Origin: Butyricicoccus pullicaecorum
GTDB lineage: Bacteria; Bacillota; Clostridia; Oscillospirales; Butyricicoccaceae
DNA: 9,858 nt
Assembly: GCA_018365995.1 (NCBI GenBank)
Contig: JAGZIY010000031.1
Coordinates: 1 to 9,858 of the forward strand
Reading direction: 5' to 3'
In this document: positions 7,715 to 9,858 of the stretch, piece by piece
How the letters are laid out: each line of letters opens with the position of its first letter
Numbering within the stretch: the stretch's first letter is position 1
The notes under the pieces: model-generated
Database searches by the model: none
The model's input: only the letters and a program-made list of their open reading frames with translations
Told to the model about the DNA's origin: nothing
Made by a program: the position numbers and the translations under genes

Positions 7715-7750
7715 TTTCAAATCAAATCGTTGTATAAAAAATGAGCGAAA

Positions 7751-7798
7751 AGAAAACTCCTTGATGTGTAAAACATCAAGGAGTTTTCTGATTTTTTT
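7751..7798 (+). terminator. Bidirectional intrinsic terminator between the convergent SLH and GH13 genes
   Basis: A perfect 17-bp stem (7751-7767 with 7773-7789) has the loop GTAAA. It is followed on the + strand by GATTTTTTT and on the - strand by the arm's own TTTTCT plus a T-rich stretch across 7735-7741. It lies 37 bases after the SLH stop and 20 bases beyond the end of the minus-strand gene, so it can serve both. Confidence 0.9.
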
Positions 7799-7808
7799 CA
7801 GAAGTGCA

Positions 7809-9119
7809 TCAACATTCGGTTTTCCAATATGCCACCGAGTAGGGGGGCAGTTCGGAGCCGCCGCCAAAGTCGTGCAGTTGTCCGGTAATCAAATCGGTGG
7901 CACGTCCGCAGCACGCATCAAAATGTGCGGTATAGGGCTGGTCATCTGCATTTATGGCAATCAGTACGCGCTCACCATCTGTCACGCGTTCCCAGATACA
8001 TTGCCGGTTGGTCAAAACAAGCTGTTTGAAATCTCCGTAACACAGTGCCTTGGAGTTTTTATGTGCGGCTGCAAGCTTGGCAATCCATGCCGTCAGTTCG
8101 TTTTCAACTGGCGCATCGATTGCAGGACGCAGCGCATCATCACCATCCTCCTTTTTGCCTGTGAGCCCCCATTCACTGCCGTAATATACACAGGGGATTC
8201 CCGGCATACCGAACAGCATACCATACAGGAGGGGCAGGTGCTTGGGATTGTTCAAGATGGACGCGGCGCGCGTTACATCATGATTGTCCACAAAGCTCAA
8301 AAGATGCTTTCCCTTGTAGAGTGTCCAGTTTTCCGGCCCAAACTGGCGCAGCAGGGAATGAGTGATTTCAAACAGGTTCATGGAATTGAGGGAAGAGTAC
8401 AGACCTTTATAACATTCATAGTTTGTGCAGGAATGAAGCATACCCTCTCCAACACGCTGGTTATAGTCTCCATGAAGCATTTCGCCAAGCAGCAGGAAGT
8501 CTGGCTTCAGCGTATCACAGAAGGAACGAAGCTGGCGCAGGAACTCCGGCGGCAGGCAGTAGGCAACATCAAGGCGCAGTCCGTCGATATCAAAATTTTT
8601 GACCCAGCCGCGGATACAGTCGAAGATGTGCTGAACGACCGTGGGATTTTGCAGGTTGAGTTTGACAAGTTCGAAATGACCTTCCCAGCCTTCGTACCAG
8701 AAACCGTCATTGTAGTTGGAATTGCCATCGAAATGGATGTGGAACCAATCCTTATAGGGAGAGTCCCATTTGTGCATTCGTACATCTTCAAATGCCCAGA
8801 AGCCACGCCCGACATGATTAAACACACCGTCTAAAATGACACGAATCCCATTTTTATGCAGATGTGCGCAGACCGAAGAAAAATCGTCATTGGAACCCAG
8901 ACGGTGATCGATCAGGCGGAAATCGCGTGTGTCATAGCCGTGACTGTCCGATTCCAAGACCGGAGAAAAATAAACTGCATTTGCGCCAAGAGATTGGATA
9001 TGCGGGATCCAGTTATTGATTTTGCGAATACGGCTGGCGAGGATACCGTCGTTGACACGCGGCGCACCGCACAAGCCAAGCGGATAGATTTGATAAAAAA
9101 CACTTTCATATGCCCACAT
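7809..9119 (-). CDS. Cytoplasmic GH13 alpha-glucan hydrolase (cyclomaltodextrinase/neopullulanase-like)
   Basis: Alpha-amylase-family (beta/alpha)8-barrel enzyme acting on alpha-1,4 (possibly alpha-1,6) glucan linkages of maltodextrins. From the chosen start it has 436 residues. All conserved GH13 regions are present: DGVFNHVG (97-104); GLRLDVAY with nucleophile Asp184; LLGEMLHG with acid/base Glu213; FVDNHD with Asp281. The VKLNLQNP segment (152-159) resembles the fifth region MPKLN of the neopullulanase/cyclomaltodextrinase group. It lacks the N-terminal CBM34-type domain often found there and has no signal peptide, so it probably handles imported oligosaccharides in the cytoplasm. The ATG at 9119 is preferred because AAAGGAG lies 10 bases upstream; the in-frame TTG at 9128 would leave only 2 bases. 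It faces the SLH gene and ends at the shared terminator. Whether it is a cyclomaltodextrinase, maltogenic amylase or alpha-glucosidase cannot be told by sequence alone. Confidence 0.93.
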   Translation of the reverse strand: MWAYESVFYQIYPLGLCGAPRVNDGILASRIRKINNWIPHIQSLGANAVYFSPVLESDSHGYDTRDFRLIDHRLGSNDDFSSVCAHLHKNGIRVILDGVFNHVGRGFWAFEDVRMHKWDSPYKDWFHIHFDGNSNYNDGFWYEGWEGHFELVKLNLQNPTVVQHIFDCIRGWVKNFDIDGLRLDVAYCLPPEFLRQLRSFCDTLKPDFLLLGEMLHGDYNQRVGEGMLHSCTNYECYKGLYSSLNSMNLFEITHSLLRQFGPENWTLYKGKHLLSFVDNHDVTRAASILNNPKHLPLLYGMLFGMPGIPCVYYGSEWGLTGKKEDGDDALRPAIDAPVENELTAWIAKLAAAHKNSKALCYGDFKQLVLTNRQCIWERVTDGERVLIAINADDQPYTAHFDACCGRATDLITGQLHDFGGGSELPPYSVAYWKTEC

Positions 9120-9163
9120 TCGATACAAGCTCCTTTGCTGTTGGAATTGGTTTTGCTTGTATT

Positions 9164-9192
9164 ATTATATCTGATTTTCTGACATTTGTACA
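9164..9192 (-). promoter_or_regulatory. Putative promoter of the GH13 gene
   Basis: Read on the minus strand, TATAAT (9169-9164) is preceded after 17 bases by TGTACA (9192-9187; 4 of 6 matches to TTGACA). It lies 44 bases upstream of the ATG at 9119. No catabolite-repression operator was recognised. Confidence 0.55.
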
Positions 9193-9252
9193 GTGTGCTG
9201 TAAAAATAGAAAAAACATACAGAAAAATTTACGTGAAGAATGAAAAAAATGC

Positions 9253-9281
9253 TTGCGAATAGTTGTTGTGTATGGTAGAAT
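9253..9281 (+). promoter_or_regulatory. Extended -10 promoter of rplS
   Basis: TTGCGA at 9253-9258 and TAGAAT at 9276-9281 are separated by exactly 17 bases, and a TG at 9273-9274 forms an extended -10 (TGGTAGAAT). Transcription would begin near 9288, just before the structured leader. A strong promoter is expected for a ribosomal protein gene. Confidence 0.75.
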
Positions 9282-9294
9282 AATGCAGAACAAC

Positions 9295-9356
9295 GGACAT
9301 TCCGCTGCCTACCGGCTGAAGGATAGCCTTAATATCAAGATAGGTTATGAATATCC
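9295..9356 (+). ncRNA. Structured 5' leader of rplS (L19 leader-like)
   Basis: The leader folds into a three-helix junction: P1 pairs 9295-9302 (GGACATTC) with 9349-9356 (GAATATCC), one C-A mismatch; P2 pairs GCTG (9304-9307) with CGGC (9313-9316) around CCTAC; P3 pairs ATAGCC (9323-9328) with GGTTAT (9343-9348). P3 stacks directly on P1. Low-GC Gram-positive bacteria are known to carry an L19 leader (Rfam L19_leader) in which the ribosomal protein represses its own mRNA. Position and structure fit that, but I could not run the covariance model. Confidence 0.6.
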
Positions 9357-9378
9357 AGTATGAAAGGAAGACTGAAAG

Positions 9379-9720
9379 ATGGATTTAGTAAAAGTTCTGT
9401 CTGAGCAGCAGCTCAAGAGCGACCTGCCCGAACTCAAGATCGGTGACACCGTAAAGGTACACGCAAAGATCAAGGAGGGCAACCGTGAGCGTATTCAGGT
9501 GTTTGAAGGCATCATCATTGCTATGAAGCACGCTGGCATCAACAAGACTGTAACCGTTCGCCGTATTTCCTATGGCGTTGGCGTGGAAAAGACTTTCCCA
9601 GTACACTCCCCGAACATTGCAAAGTTCGAAGTAGTACGCAATGGTAAGGTTCGCCGTGCAAAGCTGTACTATCTGCGTGGCCGCGTTGGTAAGGCTGCAA
9701 AGGTTGCAGAAAAGGTTTAA
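9379..9720 (+). CDS. rplS: 50S ribosomal protein L19
   Basis: Ribosomal protein bL19, located at the 30S-50S interface of the large subunit. The 113 residues are the normal full length. Typical segments are IGDTVKVHAKIKEGNRERIQ (21-40), FEGIIIA, VRRISYGVGVEKTFPVHSP and the basic C-terminus KVRRAKLYYLRGRVGKAAK. The ATG at 9379 has AAGGAAG at 9364-9370, 8 bases upstream. Unlike the common arrangement behind rpsP-rimM-trmD, it stands here as a single gene with its own promoter, leader and terminator. The leader suggests feedback control by L19 itself (inference from known leaders). Codon use is strongly biased (for example CGT/CGC for Arg, AAG for Lys), as expected for high expression. Confidence 0.98.
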   Translation: MDLVKVLSEQQLKSDLPELKIGDTVKVHAKIKEGNRERIQVFEGIIIAMKHAGINKTVTVRRISYGVGVEKTFPVHSPNIAKFEVVRNGKVRRAKLYYLRGRVGKAAKVAEKV

Positions 9721-9732
9721 GGACTTGGATCC

Positions 9733-9765
9733 AAAGAGAGGAACGATTTCGTTCCTCTCTTTTTT
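9733..9765 (+). terminator. Rho-independent terminator of rplS
   Basis: A perfect 13-bp stem (9733-9745 with 9750-9762) with loop ATTT and a run of T to 9765 begins 13 bases after the rplS stop. It is a strong intrinsic terminator. Confidence 0.92.
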
Positions 9766-9774
9766 GTGATGTAA

Positions 9775-9797
9775 AACCACTCGCTAGGCGAGTGGTT
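9775..9797. repeat. 10-bp perfect inverted repeat at the right edge (possible IS200/IS605-like left end or minus-strand terminator)
   Basis: AACCACTCGC (9775-9784) pairs with GCGAGTGGTT (9788-9797) around the loop TAG. On the + strand it lacks a T-tract, while on the - strand the hairpin ends in GGTTTTAC, so it could stop leftward transcription. A compact imperfectly placed hairpin followed by a short promoter region is typical of left ends of IS200/IS605-family elements; that identity is inference because no transposase is in view. Confidence 0.5.
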
Positions 9798-9820
9798 CAA
9801 AAGAAGGCTATTGCCGAAGA

Positions 9821-9850
9821 TGAAGAAATAAAAACTCCTTTTGCTATAAT
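9821..9850 (+). promoter_or_regulatory. Extended -10 promoter pointing out of the window
   Basis: TGCTATAAT (9842-9850) is a perfect extended -10. The -35 is poor (TGAAGA at 9821-9826, 18-base spacer), which extended -10 promoters can tolerate. It would transcribe rightward into sequence beyond 9858, so a further gene probably starts shortly after the window. Confidence 0.5.
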
Positions 9851-9858
9851 AAAGATGC

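Noticed and set aside
7683..8834. 383-codon open frame on the plus strand
   Set aside because: It runs through the SLH stop, the 17-bp terminator and the antisense of the GH13 gene. The opposite strand carries full GH13 motifs, so this is a shadow.
9120..9128. TTG at 9128 as start of the GH13 gene
   Set aside because: It is only 2 bases from AAAGGAG, too close for initiation, whereas the ATG at 9119 is 10 bases away.
9129..9252. Possible small gene or riboswitch in the AT-rich divergent region
   Set aside because: There is no open frame with a ribosome site, and no stable hairpin or known riboswitch pattern apart from the GH13 promoter.
9811..9850. TTGCCG (9811-9816) as the -35 for TATAAT at 9845
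   Set aside because: The spacer is 28 bases. The extended -10 can act without a good -35.

Overview
The window looks like chromosomal DNA from a Gram-positive, Clostridia-type bacterium, probably Oscillospiraceae/Butyricicoccaceae-like. The evidence is AGGAG-type ribosome binding sites, TATAAT promoters, strong T-tailed hairpin terminators, roughly 50% G+C in the genes, a secreted protein with three S-layer homology (SLH) modules, and a structured leader before rplS like those of Firmicutes. The family-level placement is inference.

Layout. Positions 1-2752 (+) hold a compact gene string: the C-terminal half of a class I/II PLP aminotransferase cut by the window edge, an exonuclease III-type AP endonuclease, a small two-CxxC zinc-binding-type protein of the CPCC family, and a threonine aldolase. 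The last three overlap end to start, so they are probably one translationally coupled operon. A T-tailed hairpin (2763-2792) closes the string, and a full-length RecQ helicase (2815-4641) begins 22 bases after it with no obvious room for its own promoter.

Positions 4670-7714 (+) hold a gene with its own promoter for a 987-residue secreted, cell-wall-anchored SLH protein. Its parts are a signal peptide, three SLH modules, a beta-helix-like low-complexity region, a Ser/Asn linker, a duplicated pair of beta-sandwich-like modules, a Pro-Glu linker and a C-terminal module encoded by clearly AT-richer DNA. A 17-bp perfect hairpin (7751-7789) then separates it from a convergent gene (7809-9119, -) for a cytoplasmic GH13 alpha-glucan hydrolase of the cyclomaltodextrinase/neopullulanase type.

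Positions 9129-9378 form a divergent promoter region. To the right, an extended -10 promoter drives rplS (ribosomal protein L19) through a leader that folds into three helices and resembles the known L19 autoregulatory leader. After the rplS terminator, the last ~90 bases contain a hairpin and an extended -10 promoter that may be the left end of an IS200/IS605-like element or another gene running off the window.

Most genes are housekeeping: DNA repair (AP endonuclease, RecQ), amino-acid metabolism, glucan use and translation. The least understood parts are the CPCC protein inside the repair/PLP operon, the surface protein with its repeated modules and composition break, and the right edge. 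I saw no tRNA, rRNA or CRISPR array, and no convincing wholly novel system.
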